Assembly: GCA_963781705.1 (NCBI GenBank)
Contig: CAWAGP010000001.1
Span: 806,001-870,000 of the forward strand
Length of the DNA stretch: 64,000 nt
Reading direction: 5' to 3'
Origin: JALYGJ01 sp963781705
GTDB taxonomy: Bacteria; Chloroflexota; Limnocylindria; Limnocylindrales; CSP1-4
Shown one piece after another: positions 16,843-24,058 of the stretch. Below the pieces are notes generated by a model. It did not search any database. It was given only the letters and a program-made list of their open reading frames with translations, and was not told where the DNA came from. Every line of letters starts with the position of its first letter. Position 1 is the stretch's first letter. A program made the position numbers and the translations under genes.

Positions 16843-17880
16843 ATGGTTCGCCTATCTCGAGGTGTCGTGGCGCTGACGGCCGTGGCGCTGCTGGCTGTCG
16901 CGTGCGGTACGGCTGCACCAACCAGCGGACCGACTACCGCGCCAACCACACCACCAACCACGGCGCCGACGGTCGCCCCAACGACCGCATCCACCGCCGC
17001 GCCAACGCCCACGGCGATGGCGTCCGAATCAGCAGCGCCAACTGAGGCGCCCACGCCGACGCCTGAGCCGACGATGGCCGTCGTCGCGACGATTCCGAGC
17101 GACCAGCTCGTCGTCCCGGGTCAGCTCAACGTCTGCAGCGACATCCCCTACCCGCCGCTCGAGTACCTCGACGACCAGGGCAACCCCATCGGATCGGACA
17201 TGGAGATCGCCGCCGGGATCGCGGATCGCCTCGGCCTCCAGCTGAAGGTCGTCAACACGGTCTTCGACTACATCATCGCGGCGGTCAACGGCGCCAAGTG
17301 CGACATCATCATCTCAGACCAGAACATCACCGCCGACCGGGTGGCGCAGGTCGACATGATCCCGTACTTCCAGGCCGGCCAGGCGTTCGTCGTGGCCAAG
17401 GGCAATCCCGAGGGGATCAACACCGAGCTCGACGTGTGCGGCAAGAAGGTCGGAGCGGAAACGTCGACGACCGAGATCCAGTACCTCGAGGGCACCGACC
17501 TCTACAAGGACTCGGGCGGCCTTAAGACGAAATGCACCGACGCCGGAATGCAGCCGCCACAGGCGGTCCCGTTCGAGAAGGACTCGGATGCCTTCCTGGC
17601 GCTGACCGCCGGTCAGGTCGACGTCTACTTCGCCGACCTGCCGGTCGTCGCGTTCTACGTCCAGCAGCAGCCCGATCAGTTCGAGCAGGCGCCCATCCCG
17701 CCACTCGATCCGATCAAGGCCGGCATCAGCGTGCCGCAGGGCCACACGGCCGTTGAGGACGCTGTGAAGTCCGCGCTCATCGCGATGATGAACGACGGCT
17801 CGTACCTGCAGATACTGACCAAGTACAGCGTCGACGCCGGCGCGCTCCAGCCGTCCGACGTCGTCGTAAACCAGCCGTAG
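16843..17880 (+). CDS. Polar amino-acid ABC transporter, substrate-binding lipoprotein
   Basis: This 345-residue protein binds a polar amino acid (for example Gln, Glu or cystine) at the cell surface. A lipoprotein signal with lipobox AVAC gives lipidated Cys21. It is followed by a roughly 60-residue Thr/Pro/Ala linker. The SBP family 3 domain begins at LNVCSDIPYPPLEY and contains GSDMEIAAGIADRLG. The ATG at 16843 has AGAGGAGG eight bases upstream, whereas the ATG at 16837 would leave only two bases. Its permease and ATPase follow directly. Confidence 0.88.
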   Translation: MVRLSRGVVALTAVALLAVACGTAAPTSGPTTAPTTPPTTAPTVAPTTASTAAPTPTAMASESAAPTEAPTPTPEPTMAVVATIPSDQLVVPGQLNVCSDIPYPPLEYLDDQGNPIGSDMEIAAGIADRLGLQLKVVNTVFDYIIAAVNGAKCDIIISDQNITADRVAQVDMIPYFQAGQAFVVAKGNPEGINTELDVCGKKVGAETSTTEIQYLEGTDLYKDSGGLKTKCTDAGMQPPQAVPFEKDSDAFLALTAGQVDVYFADLPVVAFYVQQQPDQFEQAPIPPLDPIKAGISVPQGHTAVEDAVKSALIAMMNDGSYLQILTKYSVDAGALQPSDVVVNQP

Positions 17881-17887
17881 TAACCCG

Positions 17888-18811
17888 ATGCCGGGAACGT
17901 CGCGAACGGTGACGCATCCGGCCCGATCAGAGGGTGGCCCGCGGGGCAAGCTCCTCGCGGCCGCCCTCCTCATTGCCTTTGTCGTTGCGGGCTGCCAGAC
18001 GAGCAGCTACCAGTACCGCTGGGACTTCTTCTTCCAGTCGATCTTCCAGCCCGACAGCCTGATCATCCGGGGCGTCCTGCTGACGCTCTTCATCTCGGTC
18101 ATCAGTCAGACGGTCGGCGTCGTGCTGGGCGTGTTCGGGGCGGTCGGCAAGATGTCCAAGGCACGCGTGCCGCGCTACATCGCCGGCATCTACGTGTGGA
18201 TCTTCCGCGGCACGCCGCTGCTCGTCCAGATCGCGTTGATCTTCTTCGGCCTGGGCGTGACGGGCATCTACAGGTGGCCCGATTTCTCGCTGCTGGGGGA
18301 CTTCGGCACGGGCGCCGTCCAGGCCGGCATCGTAGCCCTGGGCGTCAACGAAGGCGCCTACATGTCCGAGATCGTTCGCGCCGGCATCCTGTCGATCGAT
18401 CCCGGCCAGATGGAGGCCGCCAAGTCACTGGGCATGCCCTTTGCCCAGTCGATGCGCCGGATCATCCTGCCGCAGGCCGCGCGGGTGATCGTCCCGCCGC
18501 TCGGCAACGAGTTCAACAACATGCTCAAGACCACCTCGCTGCTCGTCGTCATCGGCGTGCCCGAGCTGTACGTGACCTTCTCGCTCAAGAACGCCAGCGG
18601 CTCGACCGTCTTCCATCCCTTCGAGCTGTTCCTGGCCGCCGCGGTGTGGTACCTGCTGCTGACCAGCATCTGGGCCATCATCCAGGCGCGGATCGAGCAG
18701 CGGCTGGGCGCCGGGTTCGGCGCGGGCCGCGGGCCCAGCCTGCGCGAGCGGCTGTTCGGGCTGCGCTCCGTCAAACCGGACGAGCTCCCCCAGATCAGCG
18801 GCGGACGCTGA
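17888..18811 (+). CDS. Polar amino-acid ABC transporter permease (HisM/GlnP family)
   Basis: This 307-residue membrane protein forms the channel for the importer. The family signature is seen in the ATPase-docking loop EAAKSLGMPFAQSMRRIILP and in YVWIFRGTPLLVQ near the first conserved helix pair. The N-terminus is odd: a basic region and hydrophobic helix end in the sequence FVVAGC (Cys36), which looks like a lipobox. It may be an extra transmembrane helix with a chance cysteine or a lipidated permease. Its TGA shares one base with the ATG of the ATPase gene. Confidence 0.9.
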   Translation: MPGTSRTVTHPARSEGGPRGKLLAAALLIAFVVAGCQTSSYQYRWDFFFQSIFQPDSLIIRGVLLTLFISVISQTVGVVLGVFGAVGKMSKARVPRYIAGIYVWIFRGTPLLVQIALIFFGLGVTGIYRWPDFSLLGDFGTGAVQAGIVALGVNEGAYMSEIVRAGILSIDPGQMEAAKSLGMPFAQSMRRIILPQAARVIVPPLGNEFNNMLKTTSLLVVIGVPELYVTFSLKNASGSTVFHPFELFLAAAVWYLLLTSIWAIIQARIEQRLGAGFGAGRGPSLRERLFGLRSVKPDELPQISGGR

Positions 18812-19632
18812 TGACCGAACTGGCGGCCCAGGACCTGCTCGGGGCGATAGGGGGCGTACCGGTCCCCGCGACCGACGTCGTCGTCGAAGCCACCGACGTG
18901 CATAAGTACTTCGGCCGGCTGCACGTCCTCAAGGGCGTGTCCATGCAGGTCCGCCGCCAGGAGACCGTCGTCGTGATCGGCGCGTCGGGCTCGGGTAAGA
19001 CGACGTTCATCCGCTGCCTCAACCATCTCGAGAAGATCCAGAGCGGCCGCATCTTCGTGAACGGCCATCTCATCGGCTACCGCGAAGCAAACGGCAAGTT
19101 GGTCGAGGACCGCGAGCGCAACATCGCTAGGCAGCGCCAGGAGATCGGGATGGTCTTCCAGCGCTTCAACCTGTTCCCGCACAAGACCGCCCTGGAGAAC
19201 ATCACCGAGGCGCCCATGCACGTGCGCGGTACGCCCAGGGACGAGGCCGTGACGACGGCGCACGCACTGCTCGCCCGGGTCGGCCTGGCGGCCAAGGCCG
19301 ACGTGTATCCCGGCCAGCTTTCCGGGGGACAACAGCAGCGCGTGGCGATCGCACGGGCACTGGCCATGAAGCCGGCACTCATGCTCTTCGACGAGCCGAC
19401 CAGCGCGCTCGACCCGGAGATGATCGGCGAGGTCCTCGACGTCATGAAGGAGCTCGCACGCGAGGGCATGACGATGGTCGTCGTGACCCATGAGATGGGT
19501 TTTGCTCGCGAGGTAGCCGATCGAGTGGTGATGATGGACGACGGCCAGATCATCGAGGAGGGCACGCCCGCGCACTTCTTCGAGAGCCCGACGCATGAGC
19601 GGACCAAGGCGTTCCTGTCCAAGATCCTGTAG
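18811..19632 (+). CDS. Polar amino-acid ABC transporter ATPase (GlnQ/HisP family)
   Basis: This 273-residue ATPase drives the importer. Walker A GASGSGKTTFIRCLNHLE is the form typical of GlnQ/HisP. The signature LSGGQQQRVAIARAL, Walker B LMLFDEPTSALDPE and the switch VVVTHEMGFAREVADRV are complete. About 25 extra residues precede the usual start; ATG 18811 is chosen because it overlaps the permease stop by one base. A short hairpin follows the stop. Confidence 0.94.
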   Translation: MTELAAQDLLGAIGGVPVPATDVVVEATDVHKYFGRLHVLKGVSMQVRRQETVVVIGASGSGKTTFIRCLNHLEKIQSGRIFVNGHLIGYREANGKLVEDRERNIARQRQEIGMVFQRFNLFPHKTALENITEAPMHVRGTPRDEAVTTAHALLARVGLAAKADVYPGQLSGGQQQRVAIARALAMKPALMLFDEPTSALDPEMIGEVLDVMKELAREGMTMVVVTHEMGFAREVADRVVMMDDGQIIEEGTPAHFFESPTHERTKAFLSKIL

Positions 19633-19636
19633 CGGT

Positions 19637-19660
19637 GACCTCGAGGAGCTGATCGAGGTC
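19637..19660. terminator. Hairpin terminator between convergent genes
   Basis: GACCTCGA (19637-19644) and TCGAGGTC (19653-19660) form an 8-bp stem with an 8-base loop, five bases after the ATPase stop. It lies before the convergent membrane-protein gene and lacks a U-run. Confidence 0.5.
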
Positions 19661-19687
19661 GCCCGACGCGAACGTGGGCGCTGTGGC

Positions 19688-20101
19688 CTAGCGGCGCACC
19701 GCGCCGCGCGTCACCAGGTCGCCGACGCCCCACAGCAGGATGACCAGGCCGGCGCCGGTCAGCCATAGCCCGGGCGCCTGTGCCGGTAGTTCCAGCGCGG
19801 CGAACTGGCTGATCTCGAATACCCGCCAGGCAAAAGCTGCCACCATGATCAGCGCGAGCAGCGCGTACACGGCTGGGCGGTCGACCGCCGACTGGCCGTC
19901 GCGGGTGGCGAGCGGCAGCACGATCACGGCGAGCGTGGCCAGCGCGGCCAGAAACACGAAGATGGCCACGCCCTGCAGCCCGCCGCCGGTCAGGGTCGGC
20001 GCGTTGGTGCGCTCAATCGTCCACCAGGTGAGCGGCAACCCGGCCAGAGTGGCCAGCGCACCGAGGGCGACGATCAGGCGACCGCGGCGGCCGCCCTTCA
20101 C
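19688..20101 (-). CDS. Four-helix integral membrane protein, unknown function
   Basis: This 137-residue protein has four hydrophobic helices at about residues 8-28, 42-64, 78-95 and 108-126, joined by short loops. It has a basic start and end. No catalytic or binding motif is visible. It overlaps hpt by four bases (ATGA), so it is co-translated as the last gene of the hpt operon. Confidence 0.7.
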   Translation of the reverse strand: MKGGRRGRLIVALGALATLAGLPLTWWTIERTNAPTLTGGGLQGVAIFVFLAALATLAVIVLPLATRDGQSAVDRPAVYALLALIMVAAFAWRVFEISQFAALELPAQAPGLWLTGAGLVILLWGVGDLVTRGAVRR

Positions 20102-20673
20102 TTGGCTTCGTACAGCTCGCGCCGCAACACGCCGATGAACGGCAGATTGCGATAGAACTCGCCGTAGTCGAGGCCGTAGCCAACGACGAACTCGTCCGGA
20201 ATGGTGAAGCCCAGGTAGTCGATCTGGATCTCCACCAGGCGCCGAGCTGGCTTATCCAGCAGCGCGCAGATGTGCAGGCTGCTGGGGCTCTTGCCGCGCA
20301 GGTAGCGCAGCAGGTAATTGAGTGTCAGGCCCGTGTCGATGATGTCCTCGACGATCAGCACGTCCTTGCCGGCGATCGACGAGCTCAGGTCTTTGAGAAT
20401 GCGCACCAGGCCGGACGATTCGGTCGTCGCGCCGCCATACGAGCTGACTTCCATCAGGTCGATCTGGACCGGGATGTCGATCGCCCGCATCAGGTCGGCC
20501 ATGAACGGCAACGAGCCCTTCAGCACGCTGACCAGGGTTACGGCGCGGCCGGCGTAGTCCGCGCTGATGCGCTTGCCCAACTCGCCGACCTTGGCGTGTA
20601 TCTGTTCCTCGCTGATCAGCACGTTGGCGACGTCGCTGCCGAGATCCGGCGCTTTGGTCAACTGGTCTGCCAC
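20098..20673 (-). CDS. hpt: Hypoxanthine phosphoribosyltransferase
   Basis: This 191-residue cytoplasmic enzyme salvages hypoxanthine and guanine by adding ribose-5-phosphate from PRPP. The PRPP loop VLIVEDIIDTGLTL, the SVLKGS dipeptide region and the KPARR and DYLGF segments that hold the purine are all standard. The length is normal. It is preceded by a PD-(D/E)XK-like gene and followed by a membrane protein that overlaps its end. Confidence 0.94.
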   Translation of the reverse strand: MADQLTKAPDLGSDVANVLISEEQIHAKVGELGKRISADYAGRAVTLVSVLKGSLPFMADLMRAIDIPVQIDLMEVSSYGGATTESSGLVRILKDLSSSIAGKDVLIVEDIIDTGLTLNYLLRYLRGKSPSSLHICALLDKPARRLVEIQIDYLGFTIPDEFVVGYGLDYGEFYRNLPFIGVLRRELYEAK

Positions 20674-20690
20674 TTAGTTCCTCCGCAACT

Positions 20691-21293
20691 TCAGCCGCCG
20701 GCCGCGGCGACGTACGCGCGACGGCCACGCCGCCGGCGGGAACCGCGCGAAACGCGCCGGCGCCTGGCCGGTGCCTGAGCAACGACGGCGAGTGGCTCCT
20801 CGGCGTCGTGAGCATCGGTCGTCGTCTTGGGTTCCGTCGCCGGTTGCGTTGCGCTTACCGGCTGGTCCGCCGCGGCGCCTCCGGCCGGCACGGTCACCGC
20901 CAGCGTAGGCGGGCCGGCCGATCGGTTGGGCATGATCTGACCCTCGATCCCGCTGAGGGACGCGGCCAGGTCGAAGCGCCCGTACTTGAGCATCAAGGCG
21001 CGGAAGTCCTTGCCGTAGAACAGCTTGACCCGGATGTCGGGATAGAGCTCACGCAACCGACGCAGCTTCCGGTTCTTGCGCCGTACGAGACTCTGCTTGA
21101 GCGTGGTCAGCTCGAGGTAGATGCCCACTTCGGGCAGGTAGAAATCGGGCGAGAAACTCTCGACCACCTTGCCCTCGAGATTCCACAGGATGGGAAAGGT
21201 ACGCGGCTCGTATTCCCAGCGAACCCCGTAGTAATCCAGGATGCGCGCCAGCTCGGCTTCACTAGCGTGCGCAAATCGCGGTTGATCACTCAC
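20691..21293 (-). CDS. PD-(D/E)XK-like nuclease-fold protein with disordered basic tail
   Basis: Residues 10-110 of this 200-residue protein resemble a restriction-endonuclease-like fold. An N-terminal helix with a Glu is followed by SPDFYLPEVGIYLELT, in which Asp50 and Glu61 align with the PD...(D/E)xK acids. The expected Lys is Thr63, so catalysis is doubtful. The last 80 residues are Ala/Pro/Thr-rich and end in a very Arg-rich segment, suggesting nucleic-acid contact. The GTG start overlaps the stop of the zinc-ribbon gene by four bases. Its exact role is unknown. Confidence 0.6.
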   Translation of the reverse strand: MSDQPRFAHASEAELARILDYYGVRWEYEPRTFPILWNLEGKVVESFSPDFYLPEVGIYLELTTLKQSLVRRKNRKLRRLRELYPDIRVKLFYGKDFRALMLKYGRFDLAASLSGIEGQIMPNRSAGPPTLAVTVPAGGAAADQPVSATQPATEPKTTTDAHDAEEPLAVVAQAPARRRRVSRGSRRRRGRRAYVAAAGG

Positions 21294-21643
21294 GTGGGCG
21301 GGGCACCGTCCGATCTCGCAGCGTCGGCCCGCAGCAGGTGCTTGATGTCGCCCTGAAAGCCGGCCAGAAACTGGTGCATGTCGATCACGTCGTCGGCGCT
21401 GACCGCTGCCGCCGGAACCGCGCGCCGCAACTCATTCGCGTCGGCGATCGAGCGCTCGCGGTCATCGACCTCGACGGTCACTATCGCGACAGTCGTGCTG
21501 CGACAGCCGACGCACACCAGGTCGACGAAGAAGAGACCGTCTCGTTCTGCCAGCAGGCGCATGCGGCTGCCGCGGTAGACACGGCCGCAAGCGGGACACT
21601 CGAATGTCGCGAGTTGGTCGCGCAGCCACTCGGAGGCTTCCAT
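21290..21643 (-). CDS. Zinc-ribbon protein, unknown function
   Basis: This 117-residue protein (131 if started at 21685) carries Cys-Pro-Ala-Cys near residue 15 and Cys-Val-Gly-Cys near residue 45. This four-cysteine zinc ribbon is followed by a short alpha/beta region and a helical tail. I do not recognise the family. ATG 21643 is preferred because a TAGACT -10-like box ends 10 bases upstream, which would make the mRNA nearly leaderless. It overlaps the next gene by four bases and starts the operon zinc ribbon - PD-(D/E)XK-like - hpt - membrane protein. Confidence 0.6.
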   Translation of the reverse strand: MEASEWLRDQLATFECPACGRVYRGSRMRLLAERDGLFFVDLVCVGCRSTTVAIVTVEVDDRERSIADANELRRAVPAAAVSADDVIDMHQFLAGFQGDIKHLLRADAARSDGAPPT

Positions 21644-21743
21644 CCGTGCTGAGTCTAGAGCCTGCGGCGGCAGGCCGGCGCGCACGAGCGGCAGCCGCGA
21701 GGGCGCGGCAGTGACTTTCAGCGAGCATCGGGCATAGCGCCGC

Positions 21744-21752
21744 TGCTATACT
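21744..21752 (+). promoter_or_regulatory. Extended -10 promoter of csoR
   Basis: TGCTATACT is an extended -10 element (TGn plus TATACT). Only 10 bases separate its end from the csoR ATG, so the mRNA should start about 3-5 bases before the ATG or at it. No good -35 box is present, as expected for the extended type. Confidence 0.6.
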
Positions 21753-21762
21753 CCCAGGCAGT

Positions 21763-22125
21763 ATGAGCACCCAGAAGTCCGACGGAGAAACCGCCGCCCG
21801 GCCAGACGCCGCTGGCGGGCCGTCGCGGCACAGCTACACCAAGGACCGCGCGCAATTGCTGCGCCGGCTGTCGCGCCTGGAGGGCCAGGTGCGCGGCGTG
21901 GCGCGCATGATCGAACGCGAGGAATACTGCATCGACATCCTCCAGCAGACAGCCGCCCTGCGCGCCGCGATCGACGCCGTAACCCTGCTGCTGATGGAGG
22001 ATCACGTGGCCGGCTGCCTGGCGACGGCGGTCAAGACCGGCGAAGCGGCCGCGTACACCGAAGAGGTGATGGATGTTGTCCGGCGCACCATGGGTCGGCC
22101 GGTCAGGGCGCGCACAGCCGACTGA
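21763..22125 (+). CDS. csoR: CsoR/RcnR-family metal-sensing repressor
   Basis: This 120-residue all-helical regulator belongs to the DUF156 family, which represses metal-efflux or sulfur-stress genes. The ligand set looks copper-type: Cys in REEYCIDILQQ, then His and Cys in MEDHVAGC (H-x3-C), matching the CsoR W-x-H-C pattern. The basic motif RLSRLEGQVRGVARMIE that binds DNA is intact. The N-terminal 25 residues are disordered. No copper ATPase or chaperone gene is adjacent, so its targets are elsewhere or include its own promoter. Confidence 0.88.
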   Translation: MSTQKSDGETAARPDAAGGPSRHSYTKDRAQLLRRLSRLEGQVRGVARMIEREEYCIDILQQTAALRAAIDAVTLLLMEDHVAGCLATAVKTGEAAAYTEEVMDVVRRTMGRPVRARTAD

Positions 22126-22141
22126 CGGAGGCGACCGCCAG

Positions 22142-22213
22142 CTATCCACAACGGCGTTCGGACCGGCGCCCTTTCTCCACAATCCAACTGTGCCGCCCCG
22201 ATCTCGTGGAAAA
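22142..22213. promoter_or_regulatory. Cluster of three DnaA-box-like 9-mers upstream of rsmG
   Basis: CTATCCACA (22142-22150) and TTCTCCACA (22173-22181) each differ from the DnaA consensus TTATCCACA at one position. CGTGGAAAA (22205-22213) is an inverted box with two differences. They occur within 72 bp of a 249-bp non-coding gap. The gap precedes rsmG, a gene that often flanks oriC. dnaA, dnaN, parA and parB are not in the window and no clear AT-rich unwinding element is present, so this may be a regulatory DnaA site or a relic rather than the active origin. Confidence 0.45.
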
Positions 22214-22374
22214 GGTGGTTGACCCCGCGCGCCGCGCTGGTGAACCTCGGGCCCTGCACCACTGGCGCGCCCAGCGGGGACGGCGCCCCAGACCAAGTAC
22301 GGTAACCTCGCCGACTTCGGCGATCGGAGAGATCCGGTCGGAACGCCGGGCGACGGGGGAAAACTGAAAGGCCG

Positions 22375-23322
22375 GTGGTGCGAGAAACGATACGCCGCAG
22401 GGAGTGGGGACAGCGCAACGGCTCAGGGACGTTCGGGCATGGACGCAGCTCTGAACGGTCCTCTCTCCCGCGGCGAGTTTCTCCCCAGCGATCGGAGCTG
22501 CCCCAGGACACCGCGCAGTTACCGTCGCTGGGCGATGACTTCTGGCTTCCGCTTGACACTGGACTGGCTGAACTTGAGTTCGAGCTGTCACCGCCGGCGC
22601 GCGCGGCCATCGCAGCCCATGTCCAACTCCTGCTCGCGTGGAACATGGCCATCAACCTGAGCGGTCTTCGCACTCCGGAACAGATCGCGGTCGGCCACGT
22701 GCTCGACACGCTCGTGGCCGTGACCGCGCTGCAACGGCTGCTCGGCGCGCACGGCGCGCAGCCGGGGTCGGCGAGCGTGATCGATCTTGGGTCGGGCGGC
22801 GGCTTCCCCGGCATCCCCCTGGCGCTGGCGCTCCCGGCAGCGCGCGCGCAACTCGTCGATTCGATCGGCAAGAAGGCGCGCTTTCTCGATGTCGTCGGAC
22901 GCGCGGTGGCGGCTGCGGCCCGCGCCGCTGATGGCGTACCCCCCGATCTCTCGGCGCTCGCCGATCGCGCTGAGGACCTCGCCGACGAGCCAGATCAGCG
23001 CGAGGCACACGATCTGATCGTGGCGCGGGCGGTGGGCTCGGTCGGTGAAGTTGCCGAGCTGGCTCTACCGTTGTTGCGCCGGGGCGGTTATGTGGCCGTC
23101 TGGAAGCAATCGCGCGGCGACGGCGCGCTCGAGACCGAGGTCGAGCAGGCTCGGCACATAGCGGTGGCCGCCGGCGGCACCCCGCCACGCATCGAGGTCC
23201 TGCCCGGCGCGGAGCGGGTCGGCCTTGCCGGCCACTGCCTGGTGACCATCCGCAAGGCGCGCGTCACGCCAGCGCGGTATCCGCGCGCGGCGTCCGAGCG
23301 CCGGCGCGCCTTGCTACCCTGA
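22375..23322 (+). CDS. rsmG: 16S rRNA (guanine527-N7)-methyltransferase
   Basis: This protein (315 residues from GTG 22375) methylates G527 of 16S rRNA using S-adenosylmethionine. Conserved features are LLLAWNMAINLSGLRTPEQ, VGHVLDTLVA, the SAM-binding VIDLGSGGGFPGIPLALALP and the VARAVGSVGEVAELALPLLRRGG segment. The N-terminus is long: about 65 residues without family similarity precede the domain, so the true start may lie downstream. A small DnaA-box cluster lies upstream, and the phosphoesterase gene starts six bases after its end. Confidence 0.9.
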   Translation: MVRETIRRREWGQRNGSGTFGHGRSSERSSLPRRVSPQRSELPQDTAQLPSLGDDFWLPLDTGLAELEFELSPPARAAIAAHVQLLLAWNMAINLSGLRTPEQIAVGHVLDTLVAVTALQRLLGAHGAQPGSASVIDLGSGGGFPGIPLALALPAARAQLVDSIGKKARFLDVVGRAVAAAARAADGVPPDLSALADRAEDLADEPDQREAHDLIVARAVGSVGEVAELALPLLRRGGYVAVWKQSRGDGALETEVEQARHIAVAAGGTPPRIEVLPGAERVGLAGHCLVTIRKARVTPARYPRAASERRRALLP

Positions 23323-23328
23323 CCGCCG

Positions 23329-24051
23329 ATGCGGATCGCCGTGCTTTCTGACATCCACGGCAACCTGCCCGCGCTCGAGGCAGTACTCGACGCACTGCAC
23401 CCCTTTGACGCCGTTTGGCAGCTCGGCGATGTCGTCGGCTACGGTCCGCAACCGGACGAGGTGGTCGCCCGGCTCGAAGCCGAGCATGCTGTCGGCGTGC
23501 GCGGCAACCACGACTCGGCGTCACTCGGCGAACTGCCGGTCGAAACGTTCAATGACGATGCGCGCACCGCCGTCGAATGGACCGCCACGCGCATCGACGC
23601 GGCCACGCGACGCTGGCTCGAGGCGCTGCCGATGCGCGATGTCGACGACCCGTTCACGCTCGTCCATGCGAGCCCGCGCGATCCGAACTGGGAATACGTC
23701 TACTCCGCGGGCATCGCGCGCGCGAACCTCGACTGGTTCACCACCACGCACTGCCTGGTCGGGCATACCCACGTGCCGCTTGTATTCCGAGTCCTGCCGT
23801 CGGGCGTCGAGACACTACGGCCACAGGCCGGCACCAGGCTGTCGCTCGACGGCGGGCGCATGGTCGTCAACCCGGGCAGCGTCGGCCAGCCACGTGACGG
23901 CGATCCGCGCGCCAGCGCGGCACTGCTCGACACCGAAGCGCAAACGATCGAGTGGGTTCGCGTCGCATACCCGATCGAGCGCGTCCAGCAGCTCATGGCG
24001 CAGGTTGACCTGCCGGTCCGGCTGATCGCCCGGCTCCAGTTCGGCCTGTGA
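23329..24051 (+). CDS. Calcineurin-like metallophosphoesterase (YfcE/MJ0936 type)
   Basis: This 240-residue phosphoesterase has the full two-metal site: SDIHGN near residue 8, GDVVGYGP, GNHDS, GHTHVP and NPGSVGQPRDG. This motif set is typical of the YfcE/MJ0936 branch, which hydrolyses phosphodiesters in vitro, but the biological substrate is not known. It follows rsmG closely and ends seven bases before kimA, so it may be expressed with either neighbour. Confidence 0.85.
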   Translation: MRIAVLSDIHGNLPALEAVLDALHPFDAVWQLGDVVGYGPQPDEVVARLEAEHAVGVRGNHDSASLGELPVETFNDDARTAVEWTATRIDAATRRWLEALPMRDVDDPFTLVHASPRDPNWEYVYSAGIARANLDWFTTTHCLVGHTHVPLVFRVLPSGVETLRPQAGTRLSLDGGRMVVNPGSVGQPRDGDPRASAALLDTEAQTIEWVRVAYPIERVQQLMAQVDLPVRLIARLQFGL

Positions 24052-24058
24052 ACCGCTG

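Noticed and set aside
18196..18810. Extension of the GlnQ-like ATPase upstream to 18196
   Set aside because: It lies entirely within the permease gene in another frame.
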